DNA of 64,000 bases. Source: Cyanophora paradoxa. Its lineage: Eukaryota; Glaucocystophyceae; Cyanophorales; Cyanophoraceae. The stretch's first letter is position 1, and each line of letters begins with the position of its first letter. A program made the translations under genes and the position numbers. Shown here one piece after another: positions 24,519 to 36,060 of this stretch. The notes below the pieces were generated by a model, which saw only the letters and a list, made by a program, of their open reading frames with translations, ran no database searches and was not told the DNA's origin. The stretch lies in the NCBI GenBank assembly GCA_004431415.1, contig QPMI01000522.1:272042-336041 (forward strand), given 5' to 3'.

Positions 24519-26263
24519 ATGGCGGCGGAGCGCGTTGCAAGTGAGTGCGAGGGCGAGGGCCCGGGCGCACCGGAGTTCTCGCTGCTGCGGCGCCAGGTGA
24601 TGGGCATCGCGAACACCGTGCAGTCCTCCTTCCTCCTTTACGCTCCCGTCGCCGCCGCGGCCGCCTCGCTCTCGTCGCTCGACGAGGACAGCGGCGGCGG
24701 CCCCCTCGTGCACTACTCCGCAATCGTCAAGCAAAGGCACGGGCAGCCCGCCAGCTGCAGCCAAGTTCGCCAACTCGCGCTCGCTCATGCGCACTTGCGC
24801 GCACCGCCGCGGCCGCAGGCAGCACAAGCTAAGGGTGACGGACCCGAACAGCCCCTGGATCGGGCGGCAGCTTATCATCGAGCTCGCCGACTGGGGTGCG
24901 CATGCGCGCGTGCCAGTGCCGGCCGCCACGTGCACGCGCCCCGCTGCCTCAAGCGCCGCTCACGTGCGAGCCGTGCGCTTCGGCGCGCTCGCGATCGCAG
25001 AGACTGGCAAACTCTACGAAGGCCACGCGTGCGCGGCGCGGACGACCTACCCCTTCGTGAACGCGCCGCGCGTGACGACGCCCGTGGACGCCTTCGGCGA
25101 GACGGGCAGCTTCGCGCTCGACTCGTGCCGCTGCTACCGGGACACCACATTCGAGCTGCGCATCCGGGATGCAGCCACAGGCCAGCGGCCCAGGGTGCGC
25201 ACGCGCGCACGCGCTTCCCTCACCCTCGCGATCGCGCGCCCTCCCCGCCCCGCGCGCGAGCTCGAGCTCGAGCGGGCGGGGGGATCGCAGGTTCGCATCA
25301 AGGTGGAGCTGGTGAGGCCCGGCGCAAGCTCCAAAGCCGAGCGGGAGGCGGCCGCGGCCGAGCGCCGCGCGGCCCAGGCCGCGGCCCCGGCCCGGGCGGG
25401 CTCGCGCCCGCCCTCCCCGCCAAGCACGGCGCCGACCAGGCGCCGTGCCCGTGCCCTGCCTCAAGCGCCCCCGCGCGCGCGGCGCCGTACGCCCCGTACC
25501 CACTTTCTCCGCCACCACCGACGAAGACGACGAGGCCGATGAGTGGCCCGTACCCCTCCCGCCCCCCGCCCGTACCCCTCCCGCCCCCCGCCCCACCCCA
25601 TCCCGCCCTCAGCCCGCCGCCCTGCTACGCCCCCTGCCGCCGGCGCCGCCCCTGCCGCCGGCGCTTCCCCTTCCCTCCCCCGCACCCCCCCCGCCCCCCC
25701 TCATCATCTCCCTCAACACCCGCCGAGAGGACAGCGTCCTGGAGGAGGCGGGGTACCTCGATTCGCTGCTCTCCGCGTTCACGCGATCGGCCCCCGCGGA
25801 GAACCGTTCCTCCGTCTCGGAGCTCCTGTCCTCCGCGGAGAAGAAGTTCTGGGACCTCTTCGTCAGCTCCGAGGCTGGGGAGCTCTCCTTCGGAACGTTG
25901 AAGGAGGAGGAGGGGGACGAGGGGGAGGGGGGGGAGGAGAGCGGCCGGGGTACGCTGCTGGCCGCCGTGGCGTCCGGCCTGGCGCCGCGGGGCCGGGGCG
26001 GCCGCCCCCCGCGCCCAGTGCCGGAGGCCGACGTAGAAGCGCTCTTCCTCCAGCTCTCCAACCTCTCCGTCGATCCCGACGCCCCCGCCCCCGTCGCCGT
26101 CAGCCCCGCCTCGCCCCTGGGTCTCGAGCCGGAGCCCCCCGCGCCCTTCGCCGCCCCCGTCCCGCCCCCCGTCCGCTTCTCCCCCCCGCCCTACATCCTC
26201 GACCCGTCCGAAGAGGACGAGTTCATGGTACCCCCCACCCCTTCCAAAAAAGAGTCCGCCTGA
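24519..26263 (+). CDS. Unrecognised protein with acidic C-terminal region, multi-exon
   Basis: ATG at 24519 opens an exon with a Ser-Leu-Leu-Arg-Arg-Gln helix and Ala-rich segment. Later exons carry Trp-Ile-Gly-Arg-Gln-Leu-Ile-Ile-Glu-Leu (about 24.86 kb) and a beta-rich segment near 24.98-25.19 kb ending Phe-Glu-Leu-Arg-Ile-Arg-Asp. A long final exon (about 25.5-26.26 kb) is Pro-rich then acidic with phosphorylation-type Ser/Glu runs. No domain is recognised. The stop at 26261-26263 may be intronic: a GTACCCC donor at about 26228 could splice this exon into the gene listed next, making one long gene. Confidence 0.45.
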
Positions 26264-26267
26264 CCGT

Positions 26268-29200
26268 ATGGCCGGCCGGCAGCGGCGGGTGACTGCGGCA
26301 GAGGCGGCCGGCGCCGGCGCCGCCCTCACCGTCCTGCTCGGCGACCCCCGGTACCCCCCTGCCCCTCTGCCCCCCCCTTCCTCCCCCCGCCCTACCCCGA
26401 CCCTTACCCCCCCGGAAGGGTCCTGGGCACGCCCCTCTTCCGGACGCCCGCCGGCAGGATACGGACACGGCACCTCCTCGTGGTGCGGCCGCGTACCCCC
26501 CGCCGGGCCTTCCCTCCGCTCAACCCCATGTACCCCCCAGCTCGTACGCGTCTCTGCGCGCTCCGCCGGCCCCGGACGGCCCCGCGCCCTCTTTCCTCCC
26601 CCCTCGGTTCGGCCCGCTTCCGAATCCCGCACCCCATTGCTTCCTCACCCCCACCCCACCCCAGTTCGACGCCATCCTGCAATCTCTCATCTTCAACCTC
26701 CACGCCGGCCCCTCTTCGTACCCCACCCTGTCCGTCCATTCCCCACCTCGAACTCGCGCGCTCGTACCCCCCGGCTCTCATTAACCGTACCCCCAGAGAG
26801 GAAGCGGAGCGCGCTTGCGAGAACGTGTGGAACTTCGTCACCGTCGCCACGTCCGGTGCGCGCCTTCGACGCCGTACCCCCTCCTTCTTCCCCCCCCCTC
26901 CCCCGCCTTGACGCCCCCCGCCCCCCCCCCCCCCCCCACAGACTTCGTTCTCGTGTCGCCCGACTTCCTGCTTGTATCCTTCGACGAGGTTCACTCCCCC
27001 CCCCTCTCCGCGCCAATCTCACTCCCGTACCCCCCTGAACAGGTTCTGGCGCTGCACGAGCGGGCGATGGAGCTCGCTGCGAACGCAGTCGCGAGGTTCG
27101 CGCGCGCGGGGGCGGGGCGCCTCCGCGGGCGGGCAGCGCCTGAGGGAGCGCCGCAGCTTCGGGCCGGAGCCGCGCGCCGAGCTCCTCGCGACGGCCGCAA
27201 AGGTAATTAGGGGCCGACTTTCTACCGCCTCGGGTTCCTCCTTGATCCCTCGCTAAGGGCCTTAAAGCTTGAGCTATCTTAAGGTTCCTCGGGGCCTTAA
27301 AGCATGAGCTAGGCGCTCGTCTAAGAACAGGTTCCCGCCTCCTAACTAAAACTATCTGCCGTCTCGGGTTAACGTTCCTCCTTGATTCCTCGCGGTCGCC
27401 CGCGCCCTCACCTCTCTCTCCCTCTGCCCCCACGCACGCAGGCGCGGGCGGCGTTCAGCCTGCGGCAGCACGGGCACCTCCGACCCTCCCTCGAGCTCCA
27501 GTTCGAGGTGAACGGTCGCCCCAGGCCTCTTCTAGACCTCCTCTCCTTGAAATTCTTGGAGGAACCTTTCGTTAGACGAGCGCCTAGCTCAAGCTTAGAG
27601 ATGGACGCGGTTCATTTATAAGGCTTTAGAATCGAAGTATCTTTTTAAGATTTGTGTAGATCCCCGCCCCCGCGCCTGCCAGGCTGACACCGCCCGCTGC
27701 GCCTCCCTCTGGAATTGTCGAACAGGCCTGGGACGACCTCCTGCGCCTGTGGGTGCGAGCCTCCCGCCCCCCCCCCCCCCCCCTCCCCCCCGCCCCCGCC
27801 CCCCTCCCCTCCTCCCCCCCCACGCCCCCGTGACTCGAGGGTAGGTGTACCCCACCGGCTCGAGTGCGAGGTCCTCCGCGAGCTCTGCGAGCTGCACGGT
27901 GCCGCCGTACCCCCCATCCCCCCCCCCCCCCCCTTCACCCCCTCTTACCCCGGCCGACGGCCTTCGGCGCGCAGTGCAAATCGAGCGGACGGACCTCGCG
28001 CGCCACTTCGCCGAGCGCCTCTACTGGTGCGTGTGGCTAAAGAGTTAAGACTTGGTGTGAGATAGCGGAGAGAGACCGGTGTGAGAGTTAAGACTGGTGC
28101 GTGCCGGCGGAGCGATAGCCCAAGGCGGCTTATAATTAGGCTCGAGCCGGGGCTGGCCCGGCTGTCTCACTTGAAACTTTGGACTCCGAAGTCCGTCTTT
28201 ACTGGCAGGGGGGGGGGGGGAAGGGGGGGGTGAAGGGGATGAAACCTAACCGAATTCGTTACATGTCTGTTTCGATCCCCTACTAGAATCGAACCGAATC
28301 CAATCCGATCCGACGCCCCCCGTCAGGTTCGAGGAGACGGACGACGACATCGAGTTCAAGGTCTCCTGCCTCCAGACCCTCGGTACCCCCCGCTTCTCCC
28401 CCCCCCCCCGCCCCGCCCCGCCCCGCCCTTCCCCACCCGTGTCAACGCGCTGCTGCGCGGTCTCCGCTCTCCGGGACGGCTAGCTAGAGGGGGGGCTAGC
28501 TAGTGCTCCCCACTGCCCTTTCACCTTAAAAAATCTCGACGAGGTCCCGCGCCTCCGGACCCTCGGTACCCCCCCGCCGCTTCGCCCCGCCCCGCCCCGC
28601 CCCGCTCCCCTTCGCCCCGCTACGTTTTGAGTCGCCCCTTCCTCTTTCTTAATTCACCGTCTGCTCTCCTCTGCACTCGCAGCATACATCGAGTGGCACG
28701 AGGGGGCGCCTGGCGCGGGGGCGGAGACCTACCGCCGCGCCGTCGAGACCTGCCGCCGTGCGCCCCCGCCCCGCCCGCGCCGGCCCCGCCCTCCCCGGCA
28801 CGCTCCGTCTAGATGGAATCTTCTGGGAGATCGTTCGCGGCACACCCCCTCCGATCGGGGGGGTCCCGCACCGCACCGCCCCCCCCCCGCTCCGCCCCGC
28901 CGCGGCCCAGATCTAGAGCCCGAGCCCGTCCTGGACTAATTAATTCCTGGGTCCAGAGCTCGTGGAGCGGTCCGGGGGCAACCCCTCCTACGCCCTCCGC
29001 CTCGGCCGTGCCTCCAAGTCCATGAGCCTCTGCGAGCTCGCCGCCGGTTCGAATCCCTCCGGGGCCCCTTCATTGTTTTTTCGTATTCTCAGAGCCCGTT
29101 TTCGAATTCAGGGCTCGTTGCGCGCTGGGGCCGCTCCTTTAGCACAGGAACAAAGGTCCGAGACGCCGCTTCTTCGACCTATTTATAGGCGCTCAGCTGA

Positions 29201-30176
29201 TCATGAGAGGCGGCGCGGCGCTCAGGTGATGGACGCAGTCCTCGAGCTCACGAGCTCCGAGCACGACGACTTCGGCCTCGCCGGTTCGAGAACCGCCCGC
29301 GCCCATTTAATGTATCGAATAATCCTTCGTTCGCAGCGTGCGGCGTGGTGTTCCGGCCGGAGGGCTTCAGGCTCCGCCACGCGATCCGCATCTTGCGCAC
29401 CTGCTCGCTCCACCTCGAGGCGCGCCCGCGCCCGCGCCCGGCCGGCCCCGCCGCCGGATTTCTCACACTTAAGCTTCCTGAAGAAGACCCTAAATAAATG
29501 AGGAACTCGAAATCAGAGCAAGTTGTAAAGCCCTAGCAGCTTCCTTCTTCTGACGCGGCGGGCGCAGTGGGGCCACCAGCGGTACCGTACCCCTCACAAG
29601 GTCGCCTCCGCCACCTACCACATCGGCCTCCTCTGGTAAATACCAATTCCAATTCTAATAAGCTCTAAGTTCTAAGAAGATGAATTTCTATTATGCCGCG
29701 TCGTCTGGCTTTCCTTTTTCTCTAACCTGTCTGCGCGATTCGAAATTCGCAGCGCTCTGGACGGGCAGCTCGAGGAGGCGCTGGAGGCGTTCTCGGCGGC
29801 GATGGCCAAGTACACGTGCACGCCCGAGCTCGCCGCCTGCTTCGGCGACTCGCACCCCCGCATCCGCAACCTCCGCCGCGCCGCCGCCTGGGTCGCCGCC
29901 CGCCTCGGGCGGCCCCTGCCGCCCGAGCTCGCTTTCTCCCCCGGACACAACTCCGGATCCGAATCGGCGCCCCAGTCTCAGTCCCAATTACAAGCGCGGG
30001 CGGGGGCCTCGCGATCGGGGCGGCGGTTGACGCGGCTCGCGTGGCCGCCCTGCCTGGACCCGGCGCTGTGGGCCAGCCGCGGGATCGACTCCGAGCTGCA
30101 GGAGGTCTTCCTGGCCACGTACCCCGCCGACGCGGTCCTCCAGATCGGCGCGTGGCTCGCCAACGGGCCCCTCTAA
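26268..30176 (+). CDS. Unrecognised multi-exon protein, possibly 3' part of the preceding gene
   Basis: A chain of short exons separated by C-rich introns: an Ala/Gly/Leu segment ending Leu-Gly-Asp-Pro (26.34 kb), then near 26.42, 26.67, 26.80, 26.94, 27.05, 27.44, 27.73, 27.86, 28.33, 28.96, 29.23, 29.34, 29.57 and 29.76 kb. The last is a helical Leu/Ala/Arg exon reading through to TAA at 30174. Content is mainly amphipathic helix; the final exon looks TPR-like (Glu-Ala-Leu-Glu-Ala-Phe then Phe-Gly-Asp-Ser-His-Pro). The ATG at 26268 is only 4 bases after the previous stop, which argues for one gene rather than two. Function not recognised. Confidence 0.38.
27296..27600. repeat. Inverted repeat in introns flanking one exon
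   Basis: A 40-bp arm at 27296-27335 (core GAGCTAGGCGCTCGTCTAAG) is repeated in inverted orientation at 27561-27600 (core TTAGACGAGCGCCTAGCTC), with few mismatches. Between the arms lies a short predicted exon (about 27442-27507). Two direct repeats of a CTCGGGTT..TTCCTCCTTGAT unit also lie at about 27229-27246 and 27364-27386. The pre-mRNA could form a hairpin that loops out the exon, or this is a small MITE-like insertion. Confidence 0.6.
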
Positions 30177-31496
30177 CGCGGCTCTAAATCTAACTATGTA
30201 CACGTGCGGAATGTTTCGTTCTTTAAAGCCCTTTCGCCTAGATCTTTGTCGATATTATCTCCTCGTGCATATGCATGTGCATAAATCACCTGTACGTATA
30301 CTGGGGTGCAAGGGGGGAACCGGGATCTAATGAAAGAGTCAGAATTCCCGAAGCTTAAGTGTTCACGGGCTCCGTCCGGACAATGTAAAATTCCGCCGTT
30401 GCATGATGACGACACCGTGCAGCCTGCGCCACCCGCCACGAAGTCCCGCCCCGGGACGACGTCTCCGGGGCCCGAGTCCGGGCACAGAAGCGGCTGCAGC
30501 TCGCCGTCCCACTGGGCCATCTGATGCGGACTTGCACAGCAGCAGACTCACGCGCGCATGCGCAATTTGGCGAAGCTACTAGCGGGCATAAGGCTGCGGC
30601 GCAATCTGCCGAAGCAAGCACCGCGGCGAGTCCGAGAAGCCGATCGATATCGCGCGAGCAGCGGAGTCAGTGACGGTGAGAGAGAAATTGGTTTTCCCCT
30701 CGAAAACCACTTTTCGCGAGTTCGAGCTCGAGAGAGCTCTCGCGAGCTCGACTTCGACGCTCGAAAGTCGAAGGCTGACCGGTCCACCGAGCCAATCGGA
30801 ACGCGAATAAAGCATTTTTTTCTGGTGTTGCATACTGGACCTCGAAAACGGCCTCGTAGAAAAATTGTGGCTGAAGCGAGGGAACGGGAATTCGAAGCAA
30901 TTCATGCAAGCTGGGAGAAGCCCTTCGGTCTTCTAGATCTTCCCCCCTTGCAACATGCGCCTGCACATACATGTACATGCACATCCTCGTCTTGCAATTG
31001 CACCTGTATACGTACGTATACATGCATATATATATAAATGTGTGTGGGACATGGGGGTACGGAAAATTTGCGGTAGCGCGACGATTACGGCGGCGCAGCG
31101 GGCCAGGTTTCCCACCCGTGGGTTCCTGATAACGCTGCGTGTCAAGCTGCTCGGAAAGTCGCGCGCCAGCTCCACCCGACCCCCGTAGCCAGAACGCGCT
31201 AGATAGACCAGCCGGGCGTGCACGGACAGCCGACACGAGCACATCATCACCAAGCGCGACCGCCGAAGTCGATAGCCCGCCCCCGGAGCGCCAGGCAGCC
31301 CCGCCAACCTCGCCGCGTCATCTTTTTTGAATTCCACGGACCCCCGGACCTCACCTGCGCCCTGCGCGGAGCGCAAAGCACTCGCCCTGCCTCTCCCGAT
31401 AGAAGATAAGAGCTCTTAAGCAACTGAACTGCCGCCCAGTCCCCGCGCATTGCGCCCCGATGCGGACACTCACTCGCTGCCTGTCACACCGCAGAC
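30177..31496. other. Intergenic region with one doubtful minus-strand frame
   Basis: The 3' flank of the preceding gene, then no convincing gene. A minus-strand frame starting at 30520 has a Cys- and Gly-containing N-terminus (about 50 residues) that could be a first exon, but I found no continuation. Near 30.96-31.04 kb there is an alternating TATACGTACGTATACATGCATATATATATA stretch able to form cruciforms. Confidence 0.3.
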
Positions 31497-31739
31497 ATGA
31501 GCCGATCATCCACGGACGACACACCGGATGTCGCCGCCATGCCCGGCGAACGACGTAGACCGTGCTTGCGCGACGCTCGCCGGCGCCCAGGCCCCGCGGG
31601 CCCACGCCCCCGCCCCCTTTCCCCCGGACTGGGCCCAAAGGGCGCCCACCTGGGCTCCTCCCCCCCGAGGCCGGTACAGAAGCGTGTACGCTCGGACCCC
31701 CTGCCCCCCCGTCCGCAGTCCGAGCCAGACGAGGCCCGC

Positions 31740-32530
31740 CCGGACCCGGCCTTCAAGCCGGCCCCCGCCCTCCCGCCCCAGCGCCCCGCCCTCGCCCTCC
31801 GGCTCCAGCGCCCCGCCCCCGCCCTCCGGCTCCAGCGCCCCGCCCTCGCCCTCCGGCTCCTGCGCCCCGCCCCCGCCCTCCGGCTCCTGCGCCCCGCCCC
31901 CGCCCTCCGGCTCCAGCACCCCGCCCCGCCCTCCGGCTCCAGCGCCCCGCCCCCGCCCTTCGGCTCCAGCGCCCCGCCCCCGCCCCCAGCTCCAGCTCCC
32001 CGCCCTCGCCCTCCGGCTCCAGCGCCCTGCCCCGCCCTCCGGCTCCCGCGCCCCGCCCCCGCCCTCCGGCTCCCGCGCCCCGCCCCCGCCCCCAGCTCCA
32101 GCACCCCGCCCCCGCCCTCCGGCTCCAGCGCCCCGCCCCCGCCCTCCGGCTCCAGCAGACCGCCCCCGCCCTCCAGCTCCCGCGCCCCGCCCCCGCCCTC
32201 CGGCTCCAGCGCCCCGCCCCCGCCCTCCAGCTCCCGCGCCCCGCCCCGCCCTCCGGCTCCATCAGACCGCCCCCGCCCTCCAGCTCTAGCGCCCCGCCCC
32301 CGCCCTCCGGCTCCCGCGCCCCGCCCCCGCCCTCCTGCCCCAGCGCCCCGCCCCGCCCCCAGCTCCAGCGCCCCGCCCCGCCCTCCCGCCCAAGCGCCCC
32401 GCCCCGCCCTAGGCCTCCCGCCCCAGCGCCCCGCCCCCGCCCTCCTGCTCCAGCGCTCCGCCCCTGCCCTCCTGCTCCAGCACCCCGCCCCCGCCCTCCG
32501 GCTCCAGCGCCCCGCCCCGCTCCCAGCCCG
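31740..32530. repeat. 27-bp GC-rich minisatellite
   Basis: About 25 imperfect copies of a 27-bp unit (CGCCCCGCCCCCGCC then CTCCGGCTCCAG) with CTG/CCG/CAG variants. Because 27 is a multiple of three and the unit lacks stops, frames stay open on both strands: plus-strand frames give nine-residue Pro/Ala/Arg repeats and minus-strand frames Gly/Arg/Ala repeats. A plus-strand frame from 31497 to 32780 spans it, but without homology or splice evidence coding is unproven. Confidence 0.9.
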
Positions 32531-32780
32531 TCACCCTTCCCGCCCGCCCCCCCAGCTTCCCGATTCCAGCGCCTCACTCCCGCCATCCTCCAGCGCTCCG
32601 TGTACCCCACTCCCTGCCCTTCTCCCCCCCCCCTACGCCGTGCCTCGGCGGGCACGCCTGCTGCTCTCCCCCTGCCCCGTGCGCCTCGCCTTCCCCCTCC
32701 CCTCCTTTTCCACAGGACCAAGGACACCAACGCCTCAGGCCCTCCTAAAGCCGCAGATCGATAGCTCCCAGCTAGGATAA

Positions 32781-33452
32781 GATAGCAGGACGTCTTCCCT
32801 CTATGCCGCAGAGCCTCAGAGCTAGCCTAGGTGCCCCCCCATGTCGACGTTAACGACGGGGCGGCGGTTGTTGTCATTAATATGAACATTGCCCGGTTGG
32901 GCTTTTGCAAAAACAATATATAAATGTGTGTGTACATGTACATGTAAATTAAACGTACAATCGATATCTGCAGCTGATCATGGGAACACGGACGTTGACA
33001 ATTTCAAGATTGCATATGGCCCGGCCCAGTACTAGTGGCATTTCAGACATTGCACGCATGATCTTGCAATATTGTTTTTAATTGATCATGTATAGGTCAA
33101 CGAAATTCTCTCCATTCCCTCCAAATCGACGTGCCTCCCCAAGGCCTCCGGATCCGCATCCATACCCCCCCCCTCCCTCCCCCCCGCTTCCCCACCCGGG
33201 CCCCACCCTCCCCGCACTTCCCCTCAATCATTGTATTCAATATTCGCATTTCCCGCAATAGCCTAGTAGCCACATAGGCCCCCCAATTGCAAGTCCATTA
33301 ATATTCCTGCTTCGCACTGGCAGCTGCAAGGGTCGCTTCAATCAGGCTTGTTGTACAGTCGTCTAAGCTTTTATATATAGTACTAGTTGAGGGAATTCGA
33401 ATTCGAAGGGCGCGCGCCGCGGCGCTCGCGCTCGCCAATTGCAAGAAACTCG
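32781..33452. other. AT-rich intergenic spacer
   Basis: No gene seen. It includes a C-rich stretch (33160-33230) and short palindromes such as TGTACATGTACATGTA near 32932. It lies downstream of the minus-strand Cys-rich gene. Confidence 0.45.
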
Positions 33453-35044
33453 TCAGGCGCACGCCTCCAAGAGCTCGCCGCCGGCGCTCACGCCTGCTTC
33501 AAGTTCGAATTCGGTGTCGAGTTCCATCGCCTTGTCCTCGATCTCGAACTCGAATTCTTCATCGGATGCCTGCGCAACAGGTTGGAGACGCGGTCTTGCT
33601 TGCGATCGCGAGTGGCAGCTTACCTCTTGCACGTCGTTGTCGAGAATCCGCTGCGCGCACTGCGTGTGCATTGTTCATCACAAGCCGCTGATCATGATTC
33701 GGCACTAGTACTGCAGCTGAGGGACTATATATACTATGATAAATACGCACAAATTTCATCGGCTCGCCGTTTTTATATCCGCTGTGGCAGTAGTTGCTCT
33801 TGCAGTCCTCGTTTTTGTAGCACTTGTAGCCGTTGTTGCACTTGCTAATATTACTGGAAGCACAGTGCCCGCCGCAGTCCACATCGCTTTCGCAGATTGT
33901 GTTGCCAGGACACCTCGTGCTTTCCTCACCGTCGTGGCTCTTGTTGTAGCAGTGCGCGATGGTCTTCTTCTCGGTCTCCTCCACGAACATATACTGGATT
34001 CCCGAATTGCCGAAATGGGTGTTCAACTGATGTTCATGTACATGCATGTGGTGGCGTGTGAGTATACGTATCGCAGAATTAGTGTCGCAGCGCTAGCGCA
34101 CATCAGATTTGTTTACCTGCGAAACGGGCTGAACAAAAAAAGATTGGGCATAAAAAAAAGTAGAAACTTTCTTACACATATCGGCCCGACAATGTAGTCC
34201 GTTTCTTTGTAATCCTTGAACGCTTTCTCCGCCGCCAAAGCAAAAGATTCCGGGATGCCTGCATGTGTAATATTAAATAATTTTTTTCAGAGTGCAATTT
34301 CCGAGCGTACGAGTGGCCTGGCAATTGCGCATCATGATCACTCACTTGGAAGAATGTTCAACCAAAAGAGCTGCATATTTGCGCCAGGGGTTCCATTCTC
34401 ATACTGCGGCGGTTCGAATTCCATGACGAAAGTGCAGCTAATTTTATGAATGAACTCTCAAGCATGGTCATGCATATGGCCGACGCACGTCTTCGATCGC
34501 CTCTACGTATTTTTTATCTGCGCCGCCTCCAAACTTGATTTTGTAACTGAAATTGAAGAGATCAAGAGGCGCGCGGGCAAGGATGTGAGCCATCAAAGTG
34601 ACTCATAATCAGTGACTTGCCCATCCTTGACGCAAACCGAGTTTACCCAACCGCGGATCCCTCGTGGCAGCTGCGGGTCGGATGAGGTCCGGGAGGACCG
34701 CAGCTGCGTGGTTCTAGATCTAGATCTCTCCCGGGCACGAACCTACCTTGGGTAAGGGATCCTCCATCTTTCCGTTGAATCCCCTTGATCCAAAGTTGGA
34801 ACCGCCGGACCGACCCTGGCACTATTTCGCAGCATCCCGACGCATTTAGACTTTGAGACAGGGCAATTTTGAACTCGACATTTTCGAATTCAGCTGCGCA
34901 CGTTCGTATCTTGGAAGATGCGCAATGCGAATAGCATGTCTGCGTCGCCACTGCCAGTAACACCGTCGGCTTTCGGAGCATAATTGATCTGCGCAGTCCA
35001 GCAACCGTCGGACTAAGTCGCCACGACCCGGCCGCGGTGGCCAT
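33453..35044 (-). CDS. Secreted Cys-rich protein with DCGG-type module, 7 exons
   Basis: Exons that join in phase: 34747-35044, 34603-34660, 34487-34546, 34346-34437, 34176-34258, 33751-34026, 33453-33569, giving 327 residues. The first exon has an Arg-rich start and a hydrophobic stretch ending Cys-Tyr-Ser-His-Cys, read as a signal sequence. The middle is hydrophilic with Phe/Tyr-rich segments and an Asn-Gly-Thr sequon. Exon 6 holds Cys-x4-AspCysGlyGly-x-Cys, then Cys-x5-Cys-x4-AspCys-x4-Cys, a compact disulphide module seen in extracellular proteins. The last exon is acidic. The exons are clearly less GC-rich than neighbouring genes. The intron after exon 3 appears to use a GC donor. Function unknown; an extracellular role is inferred. 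Confidence 0.68.
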
Positions 35045-35940
35045 TTATATTGCCAGGCCTAGGTGCATCGGCAACATGTACAGGCCTATATATATATCCT
35101 ATATATAGATAGCTCGGCGTGCAAACCTGATAATGCACTGCGCGCGCGCGCGCTCGCGGTCGGCCGCGTCAGAATAGCAGAGACCGTGCAAACCACCGTG
35201 GCCCAGTGGCACGGTGCACGTGCACGGTTGCAAATGTGGTGCACCTTTTTCCCAGTCCTTGTTCTCGGGCGACGAGGTGCACGTCGGACCAGCTGCAGGT
35301 TTAGAGCTTGATCCGCCCATTTTCAAGCAAGCGCTAGCTTAAGTTGTGCGAGCTTAAGCTTAAGATCTTTGTCGATGTCGAGCTCCGGTCCAGCTGCGCG
35401 AGATATATACGTATATATACGTACACGTACTACTATAGCTAGCGCTACGTGTACGTATAAGTATACGTATACGTATACGTATATATTACGTATAGGCGTA
35501 ATAAACCGCCGCGGCCCGGCGGCGGCGCCGGCGCGGCCGGTACGTACGCCACGGTACGCGTACGCGCGTATACCTATATATATATATACGAGGGCCATCA
35601 ATGGGCCAAACGCGAAAAGTCAACTCCGAGAGCTCGAGACTCGGAAGTGACGCTTGGATTGCGGAGGTTCTTATAACCGCCGCAACAGCTGTGGGGGTAC
35701 CCCCTCCGAGGCTGGCGATCGCGGCGATCACGACCCTGGCGATCGCGATTTTCTCCCGATCGCGACCCTTTTCGATCGCGATTTCGAGATCGGGGACATT
35801 AATGCGATCGCGAGAAAGGAAAAATCGGAAAAGGCCGAAAAGTGCCGTTTTCACGCGTGAAATCGATCGAAAACGAGGGTTCGAATCCCGGGCCCGGATT
35901 TGGACTTGGTCAGAATCTCGAGTCAAAATGGGAGAAAAAT
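35045..35940. other. Host-side flank of the viral region
   Basis: No gene recognised. 35.40-35.60 kb is a chain of TACGTATATACGTA palindromes that includes TATACGTATACGTATACGTA (about 35469-35488). 35.71-35.88 kb is dense in CGATCGCG words. A GGTTCGAATCCC word at about 35878 resembles a tRNA T-arm, but no tRNA can be folded around it. The change from intron-bearing to compact genes occurs between here and 36.06 kb. Confidence 0.45.
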
Positions 35941-35943
35941 GTG

Positions 35944-36040
35944 ACCTGGGACTTGGGACTTGGACTTGGACTTGGGACTTGGGACTTGGACTTGGGACTT
36001 GGAAGAGTTGGAATCAGAGTCTGGACCCAAAAGCGGGGAA
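35944..36040 (+). repeat. (GGGACTT)n composite element, copy 1
   Basis: About nine imperfect 7-bp units of GGGACTT/GGACTT are followed by a conserved tail starting GGAAGAGTTGGAATCAGAGT and continuing CTGGACCCA. The same array-plus-tail occurs at 38012-38104 in the same orientation and at 38466-38591 inverted. It directly precedes the first viral-type gene. Confidence 0.85.
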
Positions 36041-36060
36041 ATTTTCGGACGGGGAGAAAA

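Noticed and set aside
31484-32780. Long Pro-rich and Gly-rich frames on both strands
   Set aside because: They are a by-product of the 27-bp repeat, which has no stops; equal openness of several frames is evidence against coding by any one.
35870-35900. GGTTCGAATCCC word like a tRNA T-arm at the viral boundary
   Set aside because: The stem cannot pair past three bases and no anticodon or D-arm lies upstream. The same word occurs in exons near 4960 and 29045.
35842-36060. N-terminal extension of the first viral gene through the GGGACTT array
   Set aside because: It would translate the tandem array; the ATG at 36061 has a proper upstream motif.
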